Below are positions 16,759-26,072 of a stretch of DNA of 64,000 nt, piece by piece. The position numbers were made by a program, and so were the translations under genes. Origin of the DNA: Mycolicibacterium fortuitum subsp. fortuitum. GTDB lineage: Bacteria > Actinomycetota > Actinomycetes > Mycobacteriales > Mycobacteriaceae. The stretch covers positions 6,342,073-6,406,072 of the forward strand of contig NZ_AP025518.1 of the NCBI RefSeq assembly GCF_022179545.1, in the 5' to 3' direction. Below the pieces are notes generated by a model that was not told the origin of the DNA, made no database searches, and worked only from the letters and a program-made list of their open reading frames with translations. Position 1 is the stretch's first letter. Each line of letters opens with the position of its first letter.

Positions 16759-17628
16759 GTGGCAACTCGGCAGACCGCGAACACGCGGGCCAAGGACAGT
16801 GATCGCAACGACACCTGCAAGGTGCTCGACGACGCACTCGGCGAGGGCCAGCTGTCCATGGAGGAGCACCGTCAGCGGGTGTCGGCGGCCACCAACGCCA
16901 CGACCCTGGGCGAGCTTGCCCGCCTGGTCGAGGACCTGCAGAACTCCAACGCATCGGTGCAGATGCCGAAACTCGCCAAGCCCCGCCTGCCGCAGATCCG
17001 CAAGCCCGCCGGCGGCTGGGGGCTACGTCTGGCCACCGCCGGCGTCCTCGTCGTACTCGGCATCGGTATCGGTTGGGGGCTGTACGGAAACACGCCCTCA
17101 CCGTTGAGTTTCAATCCCGACCCGGGAGCGGTGCCGGACGGCATCGAGCCGGTGGTGCTGACCCCGCCGACCCAGCTGCAATCGCTCAACGGTGTCAAAG
17201 GCCTGTTCGAGCAGATGCGCCAGAAGTTCGGCAACACCAGCGGCTTCGAACTGCACATCGATCCCGATTCGGCCATGTTGTACCGAGCCGACCCCCAGGA
17301 CAGCCGAAAGAAGGTCTACTACCGGTACACCGGCGGCTGGGGCGACCCGAGCTCGGATCCGCGCAATGTCGAGGACGACGATCGGCTCGTCGACCTGGCG
17401 GCTTTCGACTATGAGCGGGTCCTCGGGATCATGCGGGGCGCGCCCGACACGCTCAACACCAAACGGGCCGATGTGAAGAGCACGTGGCTGCGCATCACAC
17501 CGTCCGAAGACCCCTCGACGCCTGAGGCCATCAACATCGCTGTCATCGTCAACAGCGATTTCGGCGGCGGCAGCATCGACCTGTACCCCGACGGCACGGT
17601 CAAGGGGATGTACCGCAACAACCGGTGA
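16759..17628 (+). CDS. DUF1707 membrane protein (Rv0048c-like)
   Basis: 289 residues from a GTG. The N-terminal 55 residues are a DUF1707 domain (DTCKVLDDALGEGQLSMEEHRQRV, then ATTLGELARLVEDL), a short helical module often attached to actinobacterial membrane proteins. One span follows near residues 93-112 (GVLVVLGIGIGWGLYG). The extracytoplasmic part (about 170 residues) has no known catalytic motif and contains YYRYTGGWGDPSS. Function is unknown. The gene is divergent from the DUF5318-ponA1 operon, an arrangement kept in other mycobacteria. Confidence 0.8.
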   Translation: MATRQTANTRAKDSDRNDTCKVLDDALGEGQLSMEEHRQRVSAATNATTLGELARLVEDLQNSNASVQMPKLAKPRLPQIRKPAGGWGLRLATAGVLVVLGIGIGWGLYGNTPSPLSFNPDPGAVPDGIEPVVLTPPTQLQSLNGVKGLFEQMRQKFGNTSGFELHIDPDSAMLYRADPQDSRKKVYYRYTGGWGDPSSDPRNVEDDDRLVDLAAFDYERVLGIMRGAPDTLNTKRADVKSTWLRITPSEDPSTPEAINIAVIVNSDFGGGSIDLYPDGTVKGMYRNNR

Positions 17629-17770
17629 ACCGGCCGCGCCGCTGAGCTGCTACTCCGTGTGACTGCCGGCGATCACTTGGCACCAAATATATCGGCGCGA
17701 TACAGTTTGGCGAGGTGTTGATCCGTCGTAGCGATCAATTCCATCTGATCTGTCGAAAGGGGTGATCTTG

Positions 17771-18316
17771 ATGCTCGAGCTCGCAGTCCTGGGCCTCTTG
17801 CTCGAGTCACCCATGCACGGCTACGAGCTGCGCAAGCGATTGACGGGTCTGTTGGGGGCGTTCAGGGCGTTCTCGTATGGGTCTCTCTATCCGGCATTAC
17901 GTCGCATGCAGGCCGACGGCCTGATCGTCGAGGACGCCGCACCCTTGGGCCCCACCAAGGTGCGCCGGGCTCGGCGGGTCTATCAGCTGACCGATGCCGG
18001 CAAACAGCGATTCAGCGAGTTGGTCGCCGATACGGGGCCACAGAACTTCTCCGACGACGGGTTTGGTGTCCACCTCGCCTTCTTCAACCGCACCCCGGCC
18101 GAGGCCAGGATGCGGATTCTGGAGGGGCGGCGCCGTCAGGTGGAGGAACGCCGGGAAGGTCTGCGTGAAGCCGTGGCGCGGGCCAGCAGCTCATTCGACC
18201 GCTACACCCGTCAGCTGCACCAACTGGGCCTCGAGTCCAGTGAACGAGAAGTCAAATGGCTCAACGAGCTGATCGCGGCCGAACGTACGGCGCAGGGGCG
18301 CCCGGAAAACATATGA
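17771..18316 (+). CDS. PadR-family transcriptional regulator (Rv0047c-like)
   Basis: 181 residues. The ATG at 17771 is preceded at seven bases by GAAAGGGG; a GTG at 17762 overlaps that ribosome site and is unlikely. The winged helix starts [23 protein letters not shown] and has the PadR wing [20 protein letters not shown]. The C-terminal half is helical, for dimerisation ([16 protein letters not shown]). Its stop lies 59 bases before the preferred ino1 start, and an alternative ino1 ATG overlaps its TGA. This suggests co-transcription and possible control of inositol synthesis. The ligand is unknown. Confidence 0.9.
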   Translation: MLELAVLGLLLESPMHGYELRKRLTGLLGAFRAFSYGSLYPALRRMQADGLIVEDAAPLGPTKVRRARRVYQLTDAGKQRFSELVADTGPQNFSDDGFGVHLAFFNRTPAEARMRILEGRRRQVEERREGLREAVARASSSFDRYTRQLHQLGLESSEREVKWLNELIAAERTAQGRPENI

Positions 18317-18375
18317 GCACAGCTCCGTACGAGGCCCCCCAGGCCGAGCACACAGAACGAGTAAGGAGATCGTCC

Positions 18376-19467
18376 ATGTCTGAGCACGCAGGAGAAATCC
18401 GGGTCGCCATCGTCGGCGTCGGTAACTGCGCATCGTCCCTGGTCCAGGGCGTGCAGTACTACCACAACGCCGATGAGAACGCGTCCGTGCCGGGCTTGAT
18501 GCACGTGAAGTTCGGCCCGTACCACGTGCGTGACGTCAAGTTCGTGGCCGCGTTCGACGTCGACGCCAAGAAGGTCGGCTTCGACCTGTCCGAGGCCATC
18601 TTCGCCTCCGAGAACAACACCATCAAGATCGCCGACGTGCCGCCGACCAACGTGACGGTGCAGCGCGGCCCGACCCTGGACGGCATCGGCAAGTACTACG
18701 CCGACACCATCGAGGTTTCCGACTTCGAGCCTGTCGACGTGGTCCAGGCGCTCAAGGACGCCAAGGTCGACGTGCTGGTCTCCTACCTCCCGGTCGGCTC
18801 CGAAGAGGCCGACAAGTTCTACGCCCAGTGCGCCATCGACGCGGGCGTGGCCTTCGTCAACGCCCTGCCCGTGTTCATCGCCTCCGACCCGGTGTGGGCC
18901 AAGAAGTTCGCCGACGCCGGTGTCCCGATCGTCGGCGACGACATCAAGAGCCAGGTCGGCGCGACCATCACCCACCGCGTGATGGCCAAGCTGTTCGAAG
19001 ACCGCGGCGTCACGCTGGACCGCACCTACCAGCTCAACGTCGGCGGCAACATGGACTTCCTGAACATGCTGGAGCGCTCGCGCCTGGAGTCCAAGAAGGT
19101 CTCCAAGACCCAGGCCGTCACCTCCAACCTGACCGGCTCGCTGGCCGGCAAGGTCGAGGACAAGAACGTCCACATCGGCCCGTCCGACCACGTCGCGTGG
19201 CTCGACGACCGCAAGTGGGCGTACGTGCGCCTGGAGGGCCGCGCCTTCGGTGACGTCCCGCTGAACCTGGAGTACAAGCTCGAGGTGTGGGACTCGCCGA
19301 ACTCGGCCGGCGTGATCATCGACGCGGTGCGCGCCGCCAAGATCGCCAAGGACCGCGGCATCGGCGGCCCCATCGAGGCAGCTTCCGCCTACCTGATGAA
19401 GAGCCCGCCCAAGCAGATCGCCGACGACGTCGCGCGTATCGAACTGGAGACCTTCATCCAGGGCTAG
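18376..19467 (+). CDS. ino1: Inositol-1-phosphate synthase
   Basis: 363 residues. Converts glucose-6-phosphate to myo-inositol-1-phosphate with NAD, feeding phosphatidylinositol, mannosides and mycothiol. The Rossmann motif is [12 protein letters not shown] near residue 10; catalytic-domain landmarks include [25 protein letters not shown] and [21 protein letters not shown]. The ATG at 18376 follows AAGGAGAT with ideal spacing. An in-frame ATG at 18313, overlapping the PadR stop, would add 21 residues. Compared with the M. tuberculosis form I remember, residues near 255 differ ([19 protein letters not shown]). A strong hairpin follows the gene. Confidence 0.97.
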   Translation: MSEHAGEIRVAIVGVGNCASSLVQGVQYYHNADENASVPGLMHVKFGPYHVRDVKFVAAFDVDAKKVGFDLSEAIFASENNTIKIADVPPTNVTVQRGPTLDGIGKYYADTIEVSDFEPVDVVQALKDAKVDVLVSYLPVGSEEADKFYAQCAIDAGVAFVNALPVFIASDPVWAKKFADAGVPIVGDDIKSQVGATITHRVMAKLFEDRGVTLDRTYQLNVGGNMDFLNMLERSRLESKKVSKTQAVTSNLTGSLAGKVEDKNVHIGPSDHVAWLDDRKWAYVRLEGRAFGDVPLNLEYKLEVWDSPNSAGVIIDAVRAAKIAKDRGIGGPIEAASAYLMKSPPKQIADDVARIELETFIQG

Positions 19468-19480
19468 CTTTCCCTACCTC

Positions 19481-19513
19481 AGTGGGCGGCCAGGTGAAAC
19501 CTGGCCGCCCACT
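19481..19513 (+). terminator. Hairpin terminator after ino1
   Basis: Perfect 14-bp stem AGTGGGCGGCCAGG / CCTGGCCGCCCACT with a five-base loop, 13 bases past the ino1 stop. Weak T content follows. It separates ino1 from ahpC. Confidence 0.8.
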
Positions 19514-19572
19514 TGGTGTTTGAGGGGCTCGATCACGTTCGCGGCGTTGTGAGTCCTACCACAAGTGGTCCG

Positions 19573-19587
19573 ATAAACTGGATCTAT
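19573..19587 (+). promoter_or_regulatory. Candidate OxyR half-operator upstream of ahpC
   Basis: ATAA-N7-CTAT matches half of the LysR-type OxyR tetranucleotide pattern ATAG-N7-CTAT, 63 bases before the ahpC start. The second half-site expected after seven more bases is poor. No oxyR gene is in the window. Confidence 0.25.
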
Positions 19588-19649
19588 TCAAGAAAACAAC
19601 TACGCTGGGAGACGCAGTAAACATCCGACAGTGACGAATAGAGGTACCC

Positions 19650-20213
19650 ATGGCCCTGATCAACAAGCAGATCAAGCCGTTCTCCGCGACCGCATACAAA
19701 AACGGCGCATTCATTCCTGTGTCGGACGCCGACATCAAGGGCAAGTGGGCCATTTTCTTCTTCTACCCGGCCGACTTCACCTTCGTCTGCCCGACCGAAC
19801 TCGGCGACCTGGCCGACCACTACGAGGAGCTGCAGCGCCTCGGTGTCGAGGTGTTCTCGGTGTCCACCGACACCCACTTCACCCACAAGGCCTGGCACGA
19901 CTCGTCCGACACGATCGGCAAGATCCAGTACGCCATGATCGGCGACCCGACCCTGCAAATCAGCACCGACTTCGAGGTGCTCCGTGAGGGTCAGGGCCTG
20001 GCCGACCGCGGCACCTTCCTGGTCGACCCCGACGGCGTCGTCCAGTTCACCGAGGTCACCGCCGAGGGCATCGGCCGCAACGCCGCCGAGCTGGTCCGCA
20101 AGGTCAAGGCCGCCCAGTACGTGCGCAACCACCCGGGCGAGGTCTGCCCGGCCAAGTGGGAAGAGGGCGAAGAGACCCTGGCCCCGTCGCTGGAACTCGT
20201 CGGCAAGATCTAG
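19650..20213 (+). CDS. ahpC: Alkyl hydroperoxide reductase AhpC (typical 2-Cys peroxiredoxin)
   Basis: 187 residues, the same length as the enterobacterial AhpC. Peroxidatic Cys47 lies in TFVCPTE and resolving Cys166 in GEVCPAKW, the same numbers as in E. coli. It reduces organic peroxides, hydrogen peroxide and peroxynitrite in the cytoplasm. It resembles the AhpF-dependent type rather than the three-cysteine AhpC paired with AhpD in M. tuberculosis. The ATG follows GAGG at about eight bases. ahpF follows, after a strong hairpin. Position between ino1 and the alpha/beta hydrolase suggests insertion into a conserved block. Confidence 0.96.
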   Translation: MALINKQIKPFSATAYKNGAFIPVSDADIKGKWAIFFFYPADFTFVCPTELGDLADHYEELQRLGVEVFSVSTDTHFTHKAWHDSSDTIGKIQYAMIGDPTLQISTDFEVLREGQGLADRGTFLVDPDGVVQFTEVTAEGIGRNAAELVRKVKAAQYVRNHPGEVCPAKWEEGEETLAPSLELVGKI

Positions 20214-20232
20214 TTCGACACTGCTGTTGTGA

Positions 20233-20264
20233 CGGTACGGGCCCGGTTCGTCCGGCCCGTACCG
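20233..20264 (+). terminator. Hairpin between ahpC and ahpF
   Basis: Perfect 11-bp stem CGGTACGGGCC / GGCCCGTACCG with a ten-base loop, beginning 20 bases past the ahpC stop and about 80 bases before ahpF. It may act as a partial terminator or RNA stabiliser, giving more ahpC than ahpF product. Confidence 0.65.
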
Positions 20265-20343
20265 CTCACCAGAACTGCTTCACCCCAACATCTTTCGGGC
20301 CGCGACGGCCCCGCCATTCCTATCCTCGATGGAGTTGATCCAC

Positions 20344-21942
20344 ATGCTCGACACCTCACTCGCCGGCCAATTGAAGTCCCTGCTGGAGCGGCTGACCGTG
20401 CCGATCGAGCTGGTGTCCTCCCTCGATGACGGTCCCAAGTCCGCCGAACTCGCCGAACTGCTCACCGAGATCGCGGCGATGTCGGACAAGATCAGCTATT
20501 CGCGCGCCGACGACGATGCCCGGCGGCCGTCCTTCGTCATTCGCCGCACCGGCACCGACGTCGAGGTCCGGTTCGCCGGCATCCCGCTGGGCCACGAGTT
20601 CTCCTCGCTGGCGCTGGCACTGCTGCAGGTCGGCGGCTACCCGTCGAAGGAAGCCCCTGAGCTGCTCGAGCAGGTCCGCAACCTCGGCGCCGGCGGGGCC
20701 GGCAATCCGGCCGGCGCAGACCTGCATTTCGAGACCTACTTCTCGCTGTCCTGCCAGAACTGCCCCGACGTGGTGCAGGCGCTGAACCTGATGGCGATCC
20801 TCAACCCGCGCATCAGCCACGTCGCCATCGACGGCGCGCTGTTCAAGGACGAGGTCGAACAGCGCAAGGTGCTGGCGGTTCCCACCGTCTTCCTCAACGG
20901 TGAGTTGTTCGACTCCGGCCGTATGACGCTGGAGCAGATCATCGGGAAGGTCGACACCGGCGCCGCGCATCGCACCGCCGAGGCGATCACCGAGAAGGAC
21001 CCCTTCGACGTGCTGGTGGTCGGCGGCGGACCCGCAGGGGCGGCGGCCGCAATCTACGCTGCCCGCAAGGGAATTCGCACCGGCGTGGTCGCCGAGCGGT
21101 TCGGCGGTCAGGTGCTCGACACCATGGCGATCGAGAACTACATCTCCGTTCCGCACACCGAGGGACCGAAGTACGCCGCGGCACTGGAAGCCCACGTCGG
21201 CGAGTACGACGTCGACGTGATGAAGACCCAGCGCGGCGCGAAGCTACTGCCCGCGATCGACGAGGGCGGGCTCATCGAGATCTCGCTGGAGAGCGGTGCC
21301 TCGCTGACCGCGCGGACCGTCATCCTCGCGACCGGTGCCCGCTGGCGCGCGATGGATGTGCCGGGTGAGGCCGAGTACCGCAACAAGGGTGTCACCTACT
21401 GCCCGCACTGCGACGGACCGCTGTTCAAGGGCAAGCGTGTCGCCGTAGTCGGCGGCGGCAACTCCGGCGTGGAGGCCGCGATCGACCTGGCCGGCGTCGT
21501 CTCCCACGTGACGCTGATCGAATTCGACTCGGTGCTGCGCGCCGACGAGGTGCTGCAGCGCAAGCTCCGCAGCCTGCCCAACGTCGACATCCTGCTGAGC
21601 ACGCTGACCACCGAGGTCCTCGGCGACGGCGACCAGGTGACCGGACTGACCTACCAGGACCGCACCACGGGCCAGTCACACAACCTCGAGCTGCAGGGCG
21701 TCTTCGTCCAGATCGGACTGCTGCCCAACACCGAGTGGCTGGAAGGCAGCGTCGAACTGTCCAAACGCGGCGAGATCGTCATCGACGAGCGCGGCCAGAC
21801 GTCGGTCCCGGGTGTGTTCGCCGCCGGTGACTGCACCACGGTGCCGTTCAAGCAGATCGTCATCGCCGCCGGAGCCGGCGCGACGGCAGCGCTGTCCGCG
21901 TTCGATCACCTGATCCGGACCACCGCCCCCGTCAGCGGCTGA
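20344..21942 (+). CDS. ahpF: Alkyl hydroperoxide reductase subunit F
   Basis: 532 residues from the ATG at 20344 ([17 protein letters not shown]), which matches AhpF N-termini; an ATG five codons earlier is possible. The N-terminal tandem thioredoxin-fold domain has the SCQNCPDV dithiol near residue 138. The NADH and FAD domains follow with [18 protein letters not shown] (near 222), the redox pair YCPHCDG (near 355), [17 protein letters not shown] and the late AAGDCTTVP. It passes electrons from NADH through both dithiols to AhpC. A full, apparently intact protein. Confidence 0.96.
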   Translation: MLDTSLAGQLKSLLERLTVPIELVSSLDDGPKSAELAELLTEIAAMSDKISYSRADDDARRPSFVIRRTGTDVEVRFAGIPLGHEFSSLALALLQVGGYPSKEAPELLEQVRNLGAGGAGNPAGADLHFETYFSLSCQNCPDVVQALNLMAILNPRISHVAIDGALFKDEVEQRKVLAVPTVFLNGELFDSGRMTLEQIIGKVDTGAAHRTAEAITEKDPFDVLVVGGGPAGAAAAIYAARKGIRTGVVAERFGGQVLDTMAIENYISVPHTEGPKYAAALEAHVGEYDVDVMKTQRGAKLLPAIDEGGLIEISLESGASLTARTVILATGARWRAMDVPGEAEYRNKGVTYCPHCDGPLFKGKRVAVVGGGNSGVEAAIDLAGVVSHVTLIEFDSVLRADEVLQRKLRSLPNVDILLSTLTTEVLGDGDQVTGLTYQDRTTGQSHNLELQGVFVQIGLLPNTEWLEGSVELSKRGEIVIDERGQTSVPGVFAAGDCTTVPFKQIVIAAGAGATAALSAFDHLIRTTAPVSG

Positions 21943-21965
21943 GGACGGCCCGGCTCCGGGGAGTA

Positions 21966-22880
21966 ATGTCCGCAGACGTGGCCCCGGAGATTTCTGACGA
22001 GGAACTGCTGACCCTCGACGAGTTCGCGCTGCTGCCCGAGAACGCCGAGCAGATCGGCGCCGACGGTCCGCTGCCGACGGTGTCGCGGATCCACGACGGC
22101 CCGATCAGCATGCTGAAGTGGGGCACCGCGGCACCCGAGGTGGTGTTCCTGCACGGCGGTGGGCAGAACGCCCACACCTGGGACACCGTGATCCTCGGCC
22201 TCGGGGTGCCGGCGCTGGCGATTGATCTGCCCGGGCACGGGCGGTCGGCGTGGCGCGAGGACGGTGACTACGGTCCGAAACTTAATGCGGCGAGCCTGAT
22301 TTCGACGCTGCAGACCCACGCTCCCAACCCACGCCTGGTGGTCGGGATGTCGCTGGGCGGGCTGACTGCGCTGCGCATCGCGGCGACCGAGCCCGCGCTG
22401 GTGCCCGAGTTGGTGCTGGTCGACGTCACCCCGTCCGCACCGGAGCGGCATGAACAGATGACCCAGGCGCAGTTGGGTGCGGTGGCGTTGGTGAAGGGCG
22501 AGCGGAACTTCCCCAGTTTTCAGGCGATGCTCGACGTCACCGTGGCGGCGTCGCCACATCGCAGCCGGGAGTCGTTGCGCCGCGGCGTCTTTCACAACGC
22601 CAAGCAACTCGACGACGGCACCTGGACCTGGCGGTACGACTCGCTGCGAGTCGGAGACGGTTTCGTCGGCCTATGGGATGACGTCCCGGCGATCACGATG
22701 CCGACCACCCTGATTCGCGGCGCGAACTCGTTCTTCGTCAACGACGAGGATGCCGACACCTTCGCCAAGACCGCACCCGGCTTCCGGCGCACCCACGTGG
22801 TCGCCGACTCGGGGCACTCGGTGCAGGGCGATCAACCGGCCGCCCTCGTGGAACTGTTGCGCGGCGTGCTCAACGGCTGA
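21966..22880 (+). CDS. Alpha/beta hydrolase (Rv0045c-like)
   Basis: 304 residues. Has HGGGQNAHTWD as the oxyanion region (near residue 60), DLPGHGRS, the nucleophile elbow GMSLGG (near 130) and the late histidine in DSGHSVQ (near 281). The M. tuberculosis homologue is described as an esterase; the physiological substrate is unknown. GGGGAG precedes the ATG. It follows ahpF by 23 bases and could be co-transcribed. Its 3' end overlaps the convergent DUF4132 gene by 11 bases. Confidence 0.88.
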   Translation: MSADVAPEISDEELLTLDEFALLPENAEQIGADGPLPTVSRIHDGPISMLKWGTAAPEVVFLHGGGQNAHTWDTVILGLGVPALAIDLPGHGRSAWREDGDYGPKLNAASLISTLQTHAPNPRLVVGMSLGGLTALRIAATEPALVPELVLVDVTPSAPERHEQMTQAQLGAVALVKGERNFPSFQAMLDVTVAASPHRSRESLRRGVFHNAKQLDDGTWTWRYDSLRVGDGFVGLWDDVPAITMPTTLIRGANSFFVNDEDADTFAKTAPGFRRTHVVADSGHSVQGDQPAALVELLRGVLNG

Positions 22881-25800
22881 GCACGCCCGTGACATCGGTG
22901 ACCACCTCGGAGGTGAACACCACACCGAGATCGCCGAACGTTCCCTCACTCACCGCCACCTGAATGGTCTGGGATTCGACCTCACGCGGATCGAAGGGTA
23001 TGCCCGGATCCACCCAGATCTCCACCGAGCGACTCCGAGGTGCCGGCCGGCTGATGTCGTGCCGCACCGGGCCGTCGAGCGCCTCTCCGACCGTCCAGCC
23101 GCGACTGGCCAGTCCCAGCAAGGCGAAGGTCTCGGCGCGCGCATCGCTGAAGCGCCCCAGCGTCTTGGAGGCCAGGTCGTCTGCGGTCGCCCGGATCACC
23201 TCGCGCGCCACCTGCGGGAACGGCTGCAGAATCTCATAGTCGGCGAACACCTCCGCCCAGGCGGCCAGGCTGCCGTGCAGAGGATGAACGATGCCGACCG
23301 GCAGACCCGGTTCCAGCGCCGCGGTGGTGTCGTCGACGTCGGCATAGCTGCGGTCCTCAGCGATCCGGAAGGTGCTCGCCAACGCCCCGGATTCGTCGAA
23401 CTGCCCCCACACCAACCGACGCGCCAGATGCACCATCACAGGATGGTTCACGAAGAACATCTCGAATTCGGCTGTGGTCCAGCGCCGTTCGTGAGTCATC
23501 GCGGTCTCGAGGCGCGGTAGCTGTTCCTTGGCCACGACGCGGACCTCGCGTTTGAGACGCGTGAACCGCCGATGCGACTCCTCGGCAATCTCGGCGTCAT
23601 CCCGCACTCCGGGCTTGGGGAAGCTGCGCAACCGCGCACCGTTCTGGTCGCGCACCACCAGTTGGAGCAATTCGTCGAACTCGACCGTGAACCGCCGAGT
23701 GCCGTAGTCGAACACGGCGGCCGACGCTTCGTCGAGGCCGAGGTCGGGTATCAGGCGATCCGCCATCTGCTCGTCGGAGAGCCCCCGTGCGACGGCGATC
23801 TGACTGAGCCGCTCAGCCGCCTTGTCTTTCAAGGGTTTCGACCGCCCCTTCTTGGACAGCCGGAACAACGTCAGCAGCGCATGGTCGGTTCCGATGGTGC
23901 TCAGCACGTCCAGCCCGTGCGGTAACCGTCCGCCCCTGCCCTGGCTCGGCCACGCCTTCACCATGTCGGCGATCCGGTCGACACTCTCGTCATCGGCGAA
24001 CCACGCCAGTGCGTCGAGGGCCCACTTGTGTGCACCAGGCGCGCCGAACGTCCACCACGCGTCGAAGAGCGCCCAGCTCAATGCGCTGAGACTCCGCACA
24101 TCGCACAGCTGGGCCAGCTGCGCCACTCCCGCGTACGGGAGCACCGGACCGGACAGCATGAGCATCACCGCGACGGACTCCACTGCGTGGAACGGCAGTT
24201 GCGTGCCGTCGGCCAGCAGCACGGGTGTCGCCAGCGCCGGCCGGGCCCAATCCGGCAGCCGGGGGACCCGTTTCGGCAGGATCAGCAGAGGATCGACGTC
24301 GAGCACCGCGGATACCAGCGGGACCGCATCGGCGTCGTGCCCGCGGACCGCCGCGATCACGGCCTCGGCCGAACCATGGGTCGCCAGATAGCGCAAAGCG
24401 GTGTGGGCCGCGCTGCGGGTGGTACCCGCGGGGCCGGCAGCAGCGGGCACCAGGAACGGCGCGATGGCCGCCCCGTGCCGATGCAGGTAGGCACGAGCCA
24501 CCGCGATCAGCGAACGCCGTTGCCCGCAAAGCCATTCGGCGATTCGGGTGGCGACGAGCTCGCTACGAACCGGGCCGAGGTAGGCGACATCGTCACACTT
24601 GTCCGCGTAGGCAAGGGCGAGGTAGTCAAGGCGCGGGCCGAGCCGAAGGAGTGCCGCACCGAACCACCCTCCGAAGAAGTACGACCGCCACTGCGGGGTC
24701 CAGCCCGAGGCGATGAGCTGCTCCACCAGGCGATCCGGCCCGTGGACGAGAATGTCGCTCGCACAGATCCATTCGCCGGACTGTTCGCGATGCCGTTCGA
24801 TGTCGGCCCAGCTCCGCATGACCTTCGGCGGCTGAGCCGCAAACCGGCGGGCCACCGTGAGTTCTTCGTCAGTCCATGCCAATTCGGGCGACGGCGGTTG
24901 CAGCGGTCGGGACGGGACGGGCAGCTTCGGCGTCTTGGCGGTGCGTTGCCACGGCGGGTCCGCCAGCAGCTCTGGCAGCGCACACGCCTGCGACGAGACA
25001 GCCGGTGCGGGCTCCGCCGGGCCGAGCAACTGCCGCGCCAGGTCGTCGTCGCGCTCCGCGAGGAGTCGCTCCGCCCGCTGCGGGAAGTTGCGAACCGCCC
25101 GGGCCAGACCCGGTCGGACGCCTTCCAGGCCGGAATGCCTGAGCAGTGTCTCGAACGCGGCATCGCCGGGCAGACATGCAAGGGCCTCGGCGACCGTCCC
25201 GGCCCTCTCCTTGGCCAGATATTCGCGCAACAGCCGGTCCAGGATCGGGACCAGGAGGTCGCCGAACCGATCGACCAGCGTGGGCAGGATGTGGCGGTAA
25301 TCCTGGTAGAAGGAGTCACCGCGCTTGGTGAAGAGCAGGCGGTGCACGTCGTCGATCGAGTCGACGGAGGTCAACAGTTCCAGACGCGAGCGGTCCTCCG
25401 AGAGGCCGACCGGGGAGCGGCATGCTTCGGTGACCCAGTCCCGGTTGGTCGGGAACATGAACGCGGCGGCGCACCTGGCCTGTGCGGTGTCGCGAGCGGC
25501 ATTCAGCGCTGACATCGTGCTGTCGTGGTCGGCGGATTCGATCTGCGTGACCCGTGCCCGCATCCGCCGGGCCAGACCGAGTCGGTCGAGACGAAGTGGG
25601 CATCGAGGGATCGGGTAATCCGTGCTGGACCAGAACCTGAACGCCCACCCGGGGGATCGCATCACTGCCAGCGCCGCGAATTCGAATCCGTAGTCGGCTA
25701 TCCAGAAATCGACCCAGTCCGCCGGCCGGGCATCGGTGACCAGGTCCAGTCCGGCGATCACGGCAGCACCCATTGGATCGTTGCCACCGGGCGCCAGAAA

Positions 25801-26001
25801 CCGTCGGAGCGCCACGGCCAGCTCCTCGACCATTCCGCGGTAGCCGGCGACCGCGTCCAACTCAGCGCGGTGGGTGTCGGTGATCGCGCTGCGGATGGCC
25901 GATACGGCGTCGACGCGCACATCGGCGATCGGCACCTCGGGACCGTCGCGACGCGGCAGGATCGAGCGGCGCCAACTCGGGGACATCACCACGGCCGTCA
26001 A
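22870..26001 (-). CDS. Large DUF4132-type protein
   Basis: 1043 residues, without signal peptide or membrane span. The N-terminal two thirds is helical and repeat-like (for example RYLATHGSAEAVIAAVRGHDADAV and ALDALAWFADDESVDRIADMV), as in HEAT-type scaffolds. The C-terminal third has the DUF4132 pattern: RFTRLKREVRVVAKEQLPRLE, WTTAEFEMFFVNHPVMVHLARRLVWG and RTADD-like segments, ending in a small beta-rich part. Function of the family is poorly known. The start used here is a TTG with AGGGGGGAA just upstream; an ATG five codons on (MSPSWRRS) is an alternative. A lipoprotein gene lies 71 bases upstream on the same strand. Confidence 0.75.
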   Translation of the reverse strand: MTAVVMSPSWRRSILPRRDGPEVPIADVRVDAVSAIRSAITDTHRAELDAVAGYRGMVEELAVALRRFLAPGGNDPMGAAVIAGLDLVTDARPADWVDFWIADYGFEFAALAVMRSPGWAFRFWSSTDYPIPRCPLRLDRLGLARRMRARVTQIESADHDSTMSALNAARDTAQARCAAAFMFPTNRDWVTEACRSPVGLSEDRSRLELLTSVDSIDDVHRLLFTKRGDSFYQDYRHILPTLVDRFGDLLVPILDRLLREYLAKERAGTVAEALACLPGDAAFETLLRHSGLEGVRPGLARAVRNFPQRAERLLAERDDDLARQLLGPAEPAPAVSSQACALPELLADPPWQRTAKTPKLPVPSRPLQPPSPELAWTDEELTVARRFAAQPPKVMRSWADIERHREQSGEWICASDILVHGPDRLVEQLIASGWTPQWRSYFFGGWFGAALLRLGPRLDYLALAYADKCDDVAYLGPVRSELVATRIAEWLCGQRRSLIAVARAYLHRHGAAIAPFLVPAAAGPAGTTRSAAHTALRYLATHGSAEAVIAAVRGHDADAVPLVSAVLDVDPLLILPKRVPRLPDWARPALATPVLLADGTQLPFHAVESVAVMLMLSGPVLPYAGVAQLAQLCDVRSLSALSWALFDAWWTFGAPGAHKWALDALAWFADDESVDRIADMVKAWPSQGRGGRLPHGLDVLSTIGTDHALLTLFRLSKKGRSKPLKDKAAERLSQIAVARGLSDEQMADRLIPDLGLDEASAAVFDYGTRRFTVEFDELLQLVVRDQNGARLRSFPKPGVRDDAEIAEESHRRFTRLKREVRVVAKEQLPRLETAMTHERRWTTAEFEMFFVNHPVMVHLARRLVWGQFDESGALASTFRIAEDRSYADVDDTTAALEPGLPVGIVHPLHGSLAAWAEVFADYEILQPFPQVAREVIRATADDLASKTLGRFSDARAETFALLGLASRGWTVGEALDGPVRHDISRPAPRSRSVEIWVDPGIPFDPREVESQTIQVAVSEGTFGDLGVVFTSEVVTDVTGVLSR

Positions 26002-26072
26002 CGTTCCCCCCTCGTATGCCCAGAACTCCTAAAAGGCTATCGGCGCCCCGGGGCCACCGAACGCACCAATTC

